Assembly: GCA_018873245.2 (NCBI GenBank)
Contig: JAEMBT020000018.1
Coordinates: 1-64,000 of the forward strand
Length of the DNA stretch: 64,000 bases
From: Archegozetes longisetosus
Taxonomy: Eukaryota > Arthropoda > Arachnida > Sarcoptiformes > Trhypochthoniidae
Direction of reading: 5' to 3'
Shown here: positions 34,260-46,850 of the stretch, in pieces
Numbering within the stretch: the first letter of the stretch is position 1
How the letters are laid out: each line of letters opens with the position of its first letter
The notes under the pieces: generated by a model
The model's database searches: none
What the model was told of the DNA's origin: nothing
What the model saw: only the letters and a program-made list of their open reading frames with translations
Translations under genes and position numbers: made by a program

Positions 34260-37200
34260 TTATTTTTTAATTACTCCCTTATCAAAATTAAAAGCAAATT
34301 TCTTTTTTATTACTTTATTGACAAGATTCTTTGTTTTTGGTTCTCTTGTTATTCTATTTTCTTCGACTACAAGTTCTTTAACTAATCCTCTAATCATTGA
34401 TTCCATTGACTCACCGTTAATTATTTTACCTAATTCGTAATTTAAAACAAATCCTTTGAATCTAAATTTATTATCTCCTTGTATTGTATTCATTTCATAA
34501 GATTTAGGTCCTGGACTAACTTAACGTATTCCATAATCATCTCCTTTTAGTTCATTTTCCCAATCACCTAAACATTTGCCTGTTTTTACAGATTTAGAGC
34601 CATCATCTATATATACAATAGAATCTGTATCATAATAGCAAACTCTATCACCCAGTTCATCAAGCTTCTCATACAGCCTAAGTCTTTCATTAGATGTTGT
34701 GAATGCAGCTATAAAGACGTTTGTACTAAAGTCATTTTCTGCAAATATATCTTTTAAACAGTAAGACATTTGTATCATATCATCATTGATTAGTGTGTAG
34801 TTAATTTTATCCATTTTGTCATTAAGAATTATTTGATAAAATCTGTTTACAGATGTTTCATATTCTGTTTTTGACATGTTTTGCCTCTGACCAAACTTAC
34901 CCCACAAACTGTTTAAACACATTTTAGCAACCGCTTTTCTTCGTTCAATCCTATTTTATTTTTATCAAGCTTAATTCCAAGTTGAAAATAGGTTTCTGTA
35001 ATAAACTTGTTAATCTCTTCTTCATTCATCTTGTTCTTATCAACAGTGGTTTCTAATTTAATTTTCATAAAATCTTGAACATATCCTTTGAATAATTCAT
35101 TTGATTTCTCTTCAAAATGCCAAATCTCAAAGATTTTTTTCCATTTTATAACCTTTCTCAATGGCTTTATTCAGTTCTACTGTTATCCAAGTTCCTGTGA
35201 TTGCTCTCTTATCATCTGAGTGATTACAGTTTTGATTTCTAAATCTTAGCTATGCATTGCATAACGTAAACATTAGCTTTTCAGACTTTCCAGTATTCAT
35301 TTTATATGGTAAAACAGGATGATACAAACCTCTTGGTGGGACTATTTTACATTTTATAAAACCAAACCAATCAGGATTATATTTCTTAGGTTCGTAAATT
35401 CTTATTGGATGACCTACTGGATAATAATCATAAAACATCACAGTAGGGTATAAACTTACGACATCGATGTATCTTATTTTATGATTTTTTGGACAAATAT
35501 ATAATAGTTTTGTTGGCTCAGTACGTCCACCATATAAAGCGTCTCTAGGATTTAATGGTTCTATTACTTCTCTATTTCATGTTTTTTTTTAAACTTGAAA
35601 ACCTCTAAGTTATTATCAAAGTCACACTCCCAAATTTCCACAACTGTATAGCCATCTTTTTTAAATAAATCTGTTGTTTTTTTACGTTCTTTCATAAAGA
35701 TCTTTCATTATAGTTTGGTTTTTGTTATTCATTATGTCGGATCTAAAACATTTTTACATCCGTGCCAGAAACAACCATGAAATTTATAAACTGTATTCGT
35801 TGTTCATTATATCCATCAACTCGTTTTACAAGTCGTTTTCCTCTATCACTTAGGGTAATTGTTTTTTCGCCTCCGTTCAATGCATGTTGAATTGTTTATT
35901 ATGTGTATAACACAGAAAATCTAGCCAACAAATTGATTTCTTACTGTATTTGTCATGTAAGCATATGTCTATGACAGCATTGTATTTGGTTTCAAGTATT
36001 TACCTCTATATATTGCCATACAAACACTAGCAATTGTCAAGTATTGAAAAGGATCGATATTTTGTAATTCGATAAATTCTTCTCGTATTACTCTTACAGC
36101 TCTTGAAAGTATATCAACATCACTCCATCCGTATTTAAAAAGTTCTTCTTTAAAGTTAAAAATATAATTTTGTTTTTTCATTTCTTTGTGCCATTTAAGG
36201 AACTCTTTTCGTATTTCCTAAAAATCATTTGATTATAATCGTAGTATTCCGGATCAGGTATATGTCCTATATAGTTTTGATTATTTTTAGTGTTAAACTT
36301 ATGCGAAAAATATCCCTTCAAGGCTATATCCTCAAATCCAAATGTTTTCGGGAAAGAACTTAATGGTTGTTGAACAAAGTTGAGAGAATCGATTATTTTT
36401 ATTTTCAAATATGGTATTTCCAAAGACATTAACTTTGATCCTCTATATATTGTATAAGGTTTAATTCCATTTTCTTGACAATATTGCATTATGAAGTAAG
36501 CATCGAAACTTCTCGCATTATGTGCTATACATATATAACCTTTGTGTTCAGATGATATTAACCATTTAAAGAACTCGTTCTTAATGTTTTCACCATTATT
36601 GTAAAATACAGCTACCTGGTTATCATGATAATCCTTTACTCCACACCACATAGGAATATGAATATTTGTCTCTTGGTCTGTTTCAAAATCAAAAGTAAAA
36701 TATTTTGCTGTGTATGTTTTGCATGAATTACACCAAGATTTTTTATTCATTACAGGACCAATCATTCCTTCCTTTAATCGACAAGGGTAAGCGCTTGAAA
36801 TAACACAATATCCTCCTTTCACTGATTTCTTCAGCATATAACATTTATCTTCGCCAACAAAATAATCTTTGCAATTCAAACATTTTCTTTCTCCGCACTG
36901 ATGAGTTGCTGGCGTTTTTGCTTTCCAAAAAATATTCTTGTTGCACTTATGGCATTTCCATATAATTTCACAAGCTTTTGTTTCTAAGTGCCTATCAAAA
37001 CAATCCTGGTTCCAAAAACATCTAAAACAGGTATTACATTTAATCCATTCAGGTACAGGATTATTGTGAACTTTACCTGTACAAATTAGACAAGCATTAA
37101 CAGCTTTGCATTTTGAACATCCGTTTTTATTGTTTAACTTCTTTTTATGAATGTCACAATAATATACACAACCATAAAATCATGTAATACTTGTTATCAC

Positions 37201-38010
37201 ATCGAAATGATTGTGATTTTTGAATAAATATATTTTGTCTTGGTAATTTGGACTATTTTCAGTATCTATAATTTCATTAAAGTTTTCAGAATCAACAACA
37301 TTGATTTGTACTTTAATTCTTTTCTCTATGTTTCGAATATCTTCTATTGTCAACTCTGAATCAGGAGGAGGAATAGAAATTTGACATAGGTGTAATAATT
37401 TTCTAGCTAAATCTCACTGAATTCCCCACTTTGAATCATTGCCTTTTATTATTGCTTCTGCAGCTGATATTGAAATAGAGTCTCTGAGACCCAATCTAAC
37501 TATATTTTCTTGGTTCAAATATGTTATTGCTGTTACAATAGCTCTTGCAGCACATAAATTATCATCGTTTATTATTCGACGTATTGATCTTTTTGTTACT
37601 GAATCTCTTTCAATACTTGTAATTTTGGTTCGTCCTTGTCCCTGTGGAATAACGATAGTGTGAAACTCAAACTTGCAGTCTTCCAACCGTATAGTTTCAT
37701 TTGAGGTTAGTATTTTAACTAAAGTTAAAACGATTAAAGATATAAGTTGCTCAATTACTTTCTCATCCTCATTACTTTCAATCGTTATGTAAGGTGTAGG
37801 TATTATACCATTATTTGAGAAATTTTCATTTAAAATAATTGTTCTAAATCTATAACCTCTTTGGAAATTTGTTCTCTCTAAACATTCTAACCATTTCAGA
37901 TAATACTTCATAAATGGTATTATATGATGCTCTCGTTTCAGAATATTTTGGAATAAGACGTATTCTATATTTACTTTTACGTAATCAAAATTTGTGATCT
38001 GTTCCTCCAA
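34260..38010 (-). pseudogene. Protein-primed DNA polymerase B of Polinton, broken
   Basis: N-terminal segment (38010-37414) with D-D-N-L-C-A-A-R-A-I-V; cysteine-rich region near 36900-37150; exonuclease region (36879-36178) with Exo I F-D-F-E-T and Exo II H-N-A-R-S-F-D. The palm includes S-L-W-G-K-F-G-Q-R near 34915-34880 and motif C Y-Y-D-T-D-S-I-V-Y near 34640, and the C-terminus runs to 34260. At least six frame changes or stops occur. It converges tail to tail with the integrase at 34185, the usual Polinton arrangement. It would have replicated the element by protein priming. Confidence 0.88.
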
Positions 38011-38258
38011 TCGGCTCTATTATATACAATCCTACATCCCTACTCTCATTATGATGAGGTCTAAATATTTGAGGATCATTCGATAGTTCATTTAAGCCTT
38101 GTTCTCAATTAAAATATTCATCGGATTCCCTTAAAAAATTATCATTATTCATGTGCTCTTTATGCTTTGGTGATTTTATTTTTGCTCTTGCTCTCTTATT
38201 GCTTCGGAAAAAGGTAATACTCTTAGAAATCAAGTTCTTTCGCGTTTTAATTGATTGT

Positions 38259-38462
38259 TTATTTTTCTCCTTTCTCTCCTTCTCTCGTATCTTGAAGACG
38301 GAAGTCTAATGATTGGCCTGGTGGAAATATTTGGGCTGTGCTTATGGGTTGCGTTGGTGCAGTTTGTGATCTACCTGTATGATTTTTAGTACTTATATGT
38401 TTTGCCCAATTTGATTTTGAGATTAATTTATTACAAACATCACAATATTTTTTGTTCTCCAT
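38259..38462 (-). CDS. Small C2H2-like zinc-finger protein at Polinton end
   Basis: 67 residues with one finger (Y-C-D-V-C-N-K...H-I-S-T-K-N-H) and a P/Q-rich tail. It corresponds in place and sequence type to the zinc-finger ORFs beside the Polinton TIR at 6491. The ORF is open, but the element around it is dead. Confidence 0.6.
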   Translation of the reverse strand: MENKKYCDVCNKLISKSNWAKHISTKNHTGRSQTAPTQPISTAQIFPPGQSLDFRLQDTREGEKGEK

Positions 38463-38571
38463 TTATATATGAAAAAATTTATAAGTGAAAATAAATAAGT
38501 GAATTTTTATAAGTAGCAATAAATTTTTACTTATATAAATGGAAGAGAAAAAATGTTCTCGCTGTTATTTA

Positions 38572-39270
38572 GGGTAGCACGTCAATTCAGCGCAATCAAT
38601 TCAGCGCACGACAATTCAGCGCCAATAATTGGGCGCTATGATAATTCAGCGATATAACAATTCAGCGCGCAAAAGTTCAGCGCTGCGATAATTCAGCGCA
38701 TTTTGAAAATTGATTACTTTAAAGAAAAACAGAAACTGTAATTACAGAAACTCTAAATTAATAGGTGTTCACGAGACACTAATTTCAACCTATAAAAGTG
38801 TTTACTTTCAACCAACAATTACAAGCAAACATATTTATAGGTGATAGAATCTTTATTTGTAATTCAGTTGATTTGAATTAAGGAGAAATATTTTTAAAAT
38901 AATTATATTTAATAAGAATATGATTAAAAATTATGGAATATTAGTAGTGAAATCCAAATATATTTATTCAGTAATCAAAACATGTATGTGTTATATTTTG
39001 TACATTTTTTGGTTCAAATTTCTTGTGAACACCTAATAGTCTAGAGGTCTATGTTCTTCTTTAAAATGAATTTTTACGCGCTGAACTGTCGTAGCGCCGA
39101 ATTGTCAAAGCACTGTATTGTCGCAGCGCCGAATTGTCGTAGCGCCGAATTGTCAAAGCACTGAATTGTCGCAGCGCCGAATTGTCGTAGCGCCTAATTG
39201 TCAAAGCACTGAATTGTCGCAGCGCCGAATTGTTGGCGCTGAATTGTCGGCGCTGAATTGACGTGGAACC
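38572..39270. mobile_element. hAT-like MITE with many subterminal GCGCTGAATTG repeats
   Basis: Ends match as cacgtcaattcagcgc inverted repeats. 8-bp flanks gttattta (38564-38571) and gttattca (39271-39278) differ at one base and suggest an 8-bp target duplication, as in hAT. About 120 bp at the left and 190 bp at the right are packed with 'attcagcgc'/'gcgc[t/c]gaattg' motifs. The centre is non-coding. Confidence 0.75.
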
Positions 39271-39278
39271 GTTATTCA

Positions 39279-39734
39279 GTCAAATCAATTAATGAGTTTT
39301 GCAAAAATAAATCAACTAAAGACGGTCTTCATTCGGAATGTAAAACTTGTAAAACTGAATTATATTCGATTAATAAATACAAGTATTTTCCAAAAGTTGA
39401 ATAAGAATGCGGAAAATATGTTTACAAGTATTATTTACCAAAACATTTACAGAAAAAAATTCAACTTTCAAAATACGAAATAGTCATGAAAAGAACAGTG
39501 GTTGAAAATTTTGCAAAGTATGTGATTTTTGGTAAATTTATTTTGTGTATTTGCTTTCCCCGCTTCAAGTACAGAAGTTGTAGTACTTATTTTCTCTTAA
39601 GTAATAATATTAATACATATATTATTTACATAAATTAATATATTACATTTCATATACTATTTATATTGACTCTTATAACATTATTTATTACATAAAAATT
39701 ATTTTATCTATTAAGTAAAAGTTTTTTATCTATC
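39279..39734. other. Non-coding A/T-rich stretch
   Basis: An open frame at 39292-39483 is basic and low-complexity and is not supported as a gene. Nothing else is seen. Confidence 0.4.
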
Positions 39735-40140
39735 TTTTAGTATTGATAAAACTGTTATCAACATAATGTTAACTTTATGATAATTTAATTCAGTGAGTAA
39801 TGATAACCTATCAATATTTCTATTAAAATCACACAATAGCTCCATTTCTAATCAATAGTCTTAGTGGCTTAGTGGTTAAAGTGTATGGGTATTTGAATCA
39901 TTTAGCCAGTGGTTCGAATCCCATATCTGACACCAATTTTGGGAGATCCTCTACTTTCTCTATACGTAGAGATTGTATGATGGATTAAATAGTCGCTAAA
40001 CAAGCGGCGAGGGTACAGTACCCAGTAGATAAAAATAAAGGTTTGAGTGTATGAGGCGCGCCTGGGTACTGTTACCCAGGTTAAAGGTGGTGAAATGGGA
40101 GGGTACCACTTTTGCACTTTTTTTGTAATATAAAACTGAT
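39735..40140 (+). repeat. tRNA-derived SINE-like repeat, copy 1
   Basis: About 400 bp matching inverted 61960-62330. Contains a tRNA-like head and a body with 'atacgtagagattgtatgat' and a palindromic block around 'gggtacagtaccca' / 'tgggtactgttaccca'. Two dispersed copies with the same internal Pol III boxes indicate a SINE or tRNA-bearing repeat. Confidence 0.65.
39858..39935 (+). ncRNA. tRNA-like head with A and B boxes
   Basis: A box tggcttagtgg and B box ggttcgaatcc fit Pol III consensus exactly. The acceptor and T stems pair badly, so a working tRNA is unlikely. The copy at 62119-62196 has the same layout. Confidence 0.6.
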
Positions 40141-40307
40141 TATGTAGATGGAAATACTACCATTTATTTTTCATTTTTATCACTATTTTATGTGAAAATA
40201 GTATGCATAATATCACATAAATGAATAATTTATTATTTTCCTAAGTTGTACCCCCTCAAACCCAAATTTCGTACGTACTTTGTACAATTTTTCACTTTTT
40301 TGTAATA

Positions 40308-40799
40308 TGTAAAGTCTGGATCTTTGATAGGAGTGTGTACGAAATCAAATTTAAAATATAAGCACTTTATTTAACATAACCACAATAAAAAAATTACATA
40401 AGATTTCACAGGATTTTAACACTGGAAGAAAGAGCGAAAAATTTAAGAAAAACACGACATTTTATAGGAACAATAGGCGGGTTAAATTAGAAAATGTTTT
40501 ACAATGATAAGCTAAACCTTTTAAGGTCAATAGCACATTTAGCTAGGATTGGGATTTTGTATAATTAGGACATACTTAGGTAGGTTTAAGAGTTGAAATA
40601 TGCTTACTCTCAGCTGTCTTCATAACTAGTACAGTTGAGACAAGCATGTGAAGATTTCATTTGTAGAAACAAAAAGTAATCTTTAGATCGGTAATAAATG
40701 TTGACATATACGGTGAGTTATGAAAATTAATTTAGCAATATAGGTTATTACAAAATTATTTTGGTATAGGTCTAATTAAGAAACTTAGACGTTATTACA
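40308..40799 (-). repeat. Solo LTR of the accessory-ORF retroelement
   Basis: 492 bp closely matching 52093-52581 in the same orientation, with TG...CA ends. Flanked by overlapping ATAT. It interrupts a dispersed repeat whose other copy reads through near 40110-40170. No internal element sequence is present, so it is a recombination product. Confidence 0.88.
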
Positions 40800-41016
40800 A
40801 TATTAACTGATTATATAGTTGAAATACTATAATTTTTTCATTTTTTATACAAAAGTAATGTGAAAATATGGTATTTTTCATGTTTATATACAGATATTAT
40901 GGTTATTTATTGTTTCCATTTAGAGTGCAAAATTCGTACATACTTTACCCCCTTGAAGTGACCCATATAGTAGTTTTGGTATTAGAAACTTCGCAAACTA
41001 GCCGTTTTAAGCCAAC

Positions 41017-41760
41017 TTAGACGCCATAAATTTTTCTCACGACCTCTGTCTGGTCGCAGCGACCAAAAAAGTCATATCCTTTTGTTAGTTCCCGCCACAG
41101 TCGTTCGATTCGTTGGGTGTTGTCAGATTGGTCACGTCGAGAAATAAAACCTTCACAGTTGTTAGACATTGCATGGTACGCAAAACCAGATTTTTCCAGG
41201 TCTTCGTGAGCTCGCCAGGAGTTGTTGATAATGAAGGAATCGGGGTATACATGTCGCTCCATTGCAGAAAAAAGTATATCGCAATCCCTACGGGGCACGC
41301 GGACAAGGAATCTGGATTTGTCCTCACGACATATTCCTCCAAATATTCACACTTGTTCTGAAGCTAGAACTCGCTGACGATGGTATTTGCGAGTCCAGAG
41401 GTGGGTCTCATCACACTCAACTATTTTCCCTATACCTCCGATTTGCTCAAAAGTATTTGAAATGATCACTTCAGAGACTTCTCGATAGAACATGAACTAG
41501 TTGGTGGCAGTCTTTTTATTAATTTGGCAATGAAGCGCAGTATCTGTCACTGACTCATCACATACAAAAGTGAAAAGTAAAAAGAGAGCATCCTCAACGC
41601 TCAACCGCGAATACTGGAGAAAAGTCCCTTTTAAAGCGCTTACTTTATTATCGCACAGACGACACCAAAATTTTCACCCTAGTTTTCCACCAAGCTTACG
41701 AAGCTTTTTATAACGCCCTATGCAGTTCTTTATGCGACAGGTTCATTAGAATCTCGTTGC
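41017..41760 (-). pseudogene. Merlin-type (IS1595-like) transposase remnant
   Basis: Minus strand encodes a C-x2-C region, then E-C-D-E-T-H (first catalytic D), N-N-S-W-R-A-H where a D is usual (D to N), and Q-R-I-E-R-L-W-R-E (final E). Two in-frame stops are seen near 41510 and 41355. Merlin elements move by cut-and-paste; this one is dead. Its TIRs could not be placed. Confidence 0.75.
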
Positions 41761-42005
41761 GGAATTATACTAAACCTGAAACAAAGCTCAAGACAAACTG
41801 ATTCTGTTCTCAGAAATTTGCCCCATGTTTTGAAAGTGAGAGCTGAGAGACCTATTGGTAAAGAAAACGAAACAAGGTAAGCGACGCTTTGTCGCTGACA
41901 TTTTTGCAATAAAAAAGATTTTGTTCGAAAGAAACGATTCTGTTGGAGATGGACAATAAAATTTATTATAATATAGAGTTGGATTAGAAGATGATTAATT
42001 GTATA
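41761..42005. other. Non-coding flank of the Merlin remnant
   Basis: No gene seen. The open frame at 41730-42038 lacks recognisable features. Confidence 0.35.
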
Positions 42006-42320
42006 AAAGTGGGCGTAGCCAATGAAGACCACGCCCAATTGGTAGTTTTTGTCAAAATGAATGCGAGGATGTATAATATGTAATGGTTGAGCTCAGAATT
42101 GGTAATTTACGGTTGATTTTGACAAAGTGGGCGGGGCTTATGATAACCACACCCATTGGGTAGTATCCATCAAGACAAGTCCAACGATGTATAATATGTA
42201 GAGGTGGGTCACAAGCTAGGGGGCGCTATGACCGATTTTTGAAAAAGGGGCGGAGCTAATTGTAACCCATCCCAATGAACAGTACTTGATGAGACCTTTC
42301 CGAAGATATGTAGGATGACC
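42006..42320. repeat. Degenerate tandem repeat, ~115-bp period, three units
   Basis: Units begin near 42010, 42128 and 42246. Each has a 'gggcg..gc' start, a 'accac/accca' block and a 'atgtataatatgta'-type end. Confidence 0.65.
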
Positions 42321-42339
42321 CCCTCGACTACCAGAAGTG

Positions 42340-42550
42340 CCTTAGTTGTATTATCTAGGATTCTACCCTTTATGGTTATAAAGTTCTTGAAACTCGCCGT
42401 GAATCCATAATACTTCAAGATTCTTTGTTGTAGACCCTTCTGGTGACATGAAAGTAGTATGTTTCAATTCTTCAATATTCTTCTAACAAGTATTGGTTTG
42501 CCAGTGCTCGTAGGACCAGCAACAATACAAGTAAATGGGTGTCTCAACAT
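42340..42550 (-). pseudogene. FtsK/HerA packaging-ATPase N-terminal remnant of Polinton
   Basis: From the ATG at 42550: M-L-R-H-P-F-T-C-I-V, then a Walker A-like A-G-P-T-S-T-G-K (consensus GPTGSGKT, final T lost), then L-V-R-R-I-L-K and a stop/frameshift. The H-P-F plus Walker A layout is the usual start of Polinton and adintovirus genome-packaging ATPases. Only about 70 codons are traceable. It lies 100 bp after the IAP on the same strand. Confidence 0.62.
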
Positions 42551-42648
42551 TTAATAATGAGACTTTATATTACTAGAAATACTCTTACTTTGACTGATCA
42601 TTTCTCTTAATTTAATAAACCAATTTTACAGAAACAAAAATGTTTTAT

Positions 42649-43711
42649 TTAACACAATTTAATATCTAAGCGTCTCACAATTTCAACTCTACATATTGGA
42701 CATCTACGCACTCTAGTAGAACATTGCTTACAAGTCACTATATGCTTACAGTTGTATCTTACAGATACTTCTCTATCAAAGCAAATTTTACAATTCATTC
42801 TTTGCTGAATCTGATTCAATAATTGCCAGAATACTTCAGACGTTGAGGTGGAAACGTTAGAGGAAAAAGATGATGAACTACTTGCCGACAGTTCATTTGA
42901 AGCAGTTACTTGTTGCTGTCGACTTCTTGAACTTCGCAAACGCTCTTTCACATACGGACAATACGGAAAGAATAGCTTATGAATATTATCCGCAGATGAT
43001 TCCGGTTTCCAACCAGCGATACATATACCAACGAAAATATACGCACTGGACGGTATCGTTTAAAAGACAATAAAAAAAACCTGATTTAGCGAACAATGCA
43101 GGCGATGGGCTTTCGTGAGGCCATTGACAAACCATGAACGATTCGATTCGATTACGTTCTTCGCGCATAAGTTTGAAGAATCCATTAACACAAAGAACCA
43201 AATTTGGCTGATTAGATCGTGGAATTTGTATTGGTGTGCGATAATAGGCTTCAATTACGGGTAATTCATCCGTGATAAACTCTCTTCCTTTCGACTCTTT
43301 AACTGGATGGTTTCGTAAATTAAAATTTTGCATAGCCGAGTCAAAAGAACCAAAAGCATCATGGCTAGACAATTGACTTGAAGAAATTATTAGCATTGCA
43401 ACCGCTGAAGGACTATTGCTAGTAGGCAATCAGTTTATAGATATATCATATCCGTTTAGAAATTTACAATTTGGCGACAACGATCTGTGCATGAAGTATG
43501 GGTGACTTTCTTCCGTCCAACCTGCAATTCTTATTCCACAACTGAAACAAATTACTTCATCTCCATAGGACGAGTAATAAAAAACTGCACTAGCCAGACA
43601 GTGACAATCAAAATCCGTATTTGGCCAATTAGAAAATGTACTTCTTTGAACACTTTCATGTCTGAGCAATTCATGCCTCAAATAAATTGCGGAATACATA
43701 TACGAACACAT
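42649..43711 (-). pseudogene. Inhibitor of apoptosis (BIR-BIR-RING), mobile-element borne
   Basis: BIR1 (43711-43430) has the zinc pattern C-F-S-C...H...C (V-I-C-F-S-C-G, H-R-S-L-S-P-N-C) and the W of I-A-G-W. A TGA at 43430 interrupts the linker in the same frame. BIR2 (about 43200-42960) is degenerate: its first cysteine is kept, but the second is not visible, and a frameshift lies near 43010. The RING finger (42790-42655) is complete C3HC4: C-K-I-C-F-D...C-K-H...C-K-Q-C...C-P-I-C-R. IAPs block caspases and ubiquitinate partners. It sits 180 bp downstream of PolB on the same strand and upstream of the ATPase remnant, so it was a passenger of that element. Confidence 0.85.
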
Positions 43712-43891
43712 ATTCTTCTTAACTGATTCGATTCAATGAGACGAATGAGACGATGATGATAAAAATGTTATGAACTTGTTATAAACAAGATGCGCAAGCG
43801 TATTAAAACAAAGATTTCACAAAACTTTAAGCGGCCGCACATATGCCCCTATGGGGCATATAAAAGTTTGCTCCTTAAAGCGGGAAAATCT

Positions 43892-46850
43892 TTATTCTTT
43901 GTATCCAAAAGGCAAAGTAGAGTAATCTTGTGGAATTATACGTCTTTTATCGTAAATAAATCGATACTTTTTCTTGATTTGTTTTGTAATTAAATCTAAG
44001 AATGGTGTTACTCTTATTGATTTTTGGGGTACATCAATTTCAATTTTGTTTGTATAAGTTTTTCTACTACTACTGCTTTCATCAATGTTGGCGTCATCAC
44101 ATGATGATGATAATAAATCAATTTCAGAGTACCTTTCCTTATTATTCTTCTTCTTCTGGTATCTTATAGCGTCTTCAATTAAAATCTTCATTTTTTCAAA
44201 GTTGATAATTTTCTCCGTCTCAAAATTTAATGATTAACTTTTAACTTTACAAAAATACTTACTCTTTCTTTCATTAGGATAACAAACTTCATAAGAATAA
44301 TTTTTACACCCACATGAAGCAAACTTTCTAATGTAGGCATTAGGTTCTTCTCTTGTTGCCAGTTCGTTTGTTAATTCTCTAATAAAATGACCAGTTTTGG
44401 GAGTATATTCTCCTGGTTTAGCAGTGAATATTACGCTGTCTGTATCGTAGTAGAGTTTACGTTTTTATAGTGATTTTAATATTTTATATAATTCTAGTCT
44501 TGCATAACTTGTTGTGAATGATGCAACTAAATACTTGAATGAGCTGTAGGCTCAATAAAAGAAGTTTCTTTTTCGTAATTCACTTGTAATGTTTCATCTG
44601 ATATAATAAGTGAATCATTTACTATTACTGTACTATCTCCGAGTATCTTAAAAAAATTCCTGTGGGTCAGTTATATATTCTGTTTTACTCATCCCAGGTC
44701 TCTGACCAAATTTACCCCAGAATGAGTTTAAAACTAATTTTCTAATGGATCTCATACCAGGATTCATTTCAATTCAATTTTTTTATTTTATACCTTCTTT
44801 CTCCTGATATATTCTTATATATTCTTCTTTATCTTCTTCGGACATGTTTTTACTAGGCCATCCACTGGCTTCTACTTTTAATTTAATGAATGTATTTATG
44901 AAATCTGTAAAAATGCCGGATTCATTCTCTTTTTCGGGTAATAGTATCGGAAAATCCCAAACTTCATAAACTTCAATTAGTTTATAACTTTTTTCAATTG
45001 CCTTCGCTATTTCCATTGTTGTATACGTTCCAACTAGTGATCTTTGGTCAATATCATGATCACATATCCCTGTATTTAGTTGTTTTGCACATTCGTAACA
45101 TAACGGAAAAAGTCTGCTTCTTATTCTATAAGGTAAAACGGGAAAATATAAGTCACTTTGCGGAAGGATTTTACAGAATATAAATTCATTGTATTGACTT
45201 AAATCATCTATATTTATGTTCGTTGTTGTTCTATTAGGATGACCCACTGAATATTTCTTGCGTTTCACAACAAAAGGGTATAGTGAAGTCACATCAAAAC
45301 AATGTATTTTTTCTCCGGTACTTTCATCAATTTCATGATATAACTTTGAGGCACAAGTACGACCACCAAAAAAACTTTCGCGCGGATCTAGAGGAGGTCT
45401 TATTTTCGGTTTTTCAACTCTCTAATATGTTTAGTATAGAAATTGGTTAGTTCTTTGTTTGCTTTCATTTGAGAATTGAACGTGCATTCCCACATTAATT
45501 GAATACTATAGCCTTCTGTTCGAATAAAGTTTTCTCTTTCCATTGTATATTGATATAATTTGTCCATCGATTGACCACTGAATGGGTTAAAAATGATTGA
45601 TCTTTTGTTAGGAAAGCATTCTAAACATCTATGCCAACTACATCCATAAAATTCATAAACTATTTTAGATTCAGCATTGATTCCACCTACATAATAACGG
45701 CCAATAGATTTTTCACGCTTGATTGAAATTTTCTCCTTAAATTCAATATAATCTAGCCAGACTGAACCGATATAAGACATTTTTCTCTTTGGCTCATATC
45801 TATTAGGTGGAATAATAGCTAATATATTCAGTTTCAAAAACTTTGTCTTGAATACTTCCATACATGTTTGAGCTATAGTTATACTCATACTTAAAGGGTC
45901 TAGGCCAGATACCAATTTGAATAACTCTCGGAATATCATTACACAACGCATTAAAATATTTGTATCACTTCAACAATATTTTTCAAACTTCCTTCATATT
46001 GAAAAGTTTATTTTCATGCTCAGAGTACCACTCGAAAAGCTATTGTCTCACACTAGCGCTCATAAGTTAATGATCGTAAAATTTCGAATCAGGCCACTTA
46101 CCAACATAGTTTTGATTGGGAATAATATTGAACAAGTGAGTAAAGTATCTTCTTTCAAGTACATTTTCCAATCCGAACGTTTGAGGAAGTTTCTTGATAG
46201 CCATCGGTAAAAAACTCAAACTATCGATAAACTTAAATTTTTCAAATTTCATTGTTAGTATTTTGGTTCCTTTTTTTAATAACATTTGGAGTTATCCTGT
46301 TGTTGACGCAATGTTTAAGTGTGAACTGACTATCGTATGCGCGACTATTGTGGGCAATTACATAAACAGATATATCATCTTTGAAACCGGAATATTTTTC
46401 CGATCTTTTAGATAAGTTGAATAAATATGAAAAAGGAAATGACTAAAACCTTTCACAGTATTTTTTCCTCTAAATATATATTCTTTTCTGCAACAAAAAA
46501 TACACCACTCTTTTTTTCGATCTCTTAAATCTGAAAGCCAGCATTGATCGCAAACAACTTGAGCAATACAAAGATTTGGCTTATGAATATATTCGTTTAG
46601 CTTTTGGGAAACCTGAAGACTTTCAAAATCGTAAAATATGAATATTCTTTCTCTGCTGTCTTATAATTTATTAAAATCATTTGGGATTAGATAACAGTGA
46701 TGGTCTATATAAGGAACCATAACTTTACATATTTTACATTTTCTCTTTCCGCATTCATGACCTTTACCACGCACAATCTTAGAGCATCTATTGCATTTTC
46801 TTATTTCTGAGCAAATTTTTATTTCATTTTTTGTGCCTTAGAAAACCTGT
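43892..46850 (-). pseudogene. Second protein-primed PolB, divergent Polinton/adintovirus-like
   Basis: Read from 46850: a cysteine-rich N-terminus (C-N-R-C...C-G-K-R-K-C-K-I-C), an exonuclease piece with I-D-S-L-S-F-L-P and L-P-Q-T-F-G-L (near 46210), palm motif T-S-L-Y-P-F (45292) and motif C Y-Y-D-T-D-S-V-I-F near 44450. The C-terminus ends T-L-P-F-G-Y near 43900, the same ending as the 62950-63156 fragment. Several stops and frameshifts make it a pseudogene. It differs enough from the PolB at 34260-38010 to be a separate lineage. Confidence 0.87.

Noticed and set aside
39292..39483. Basic 63-residue ORF
   Set aside because: Low-complexity K/N/I composition expected by chance in A/T-rich DNA, with no homology signal.
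39858..39935. Functional tRNA gene
   Set aside because: A and B boxes are perfect, but acceptor and T stems do not pair well, and the same unit recurs at 62119 with the same defects inside a longer repeat.
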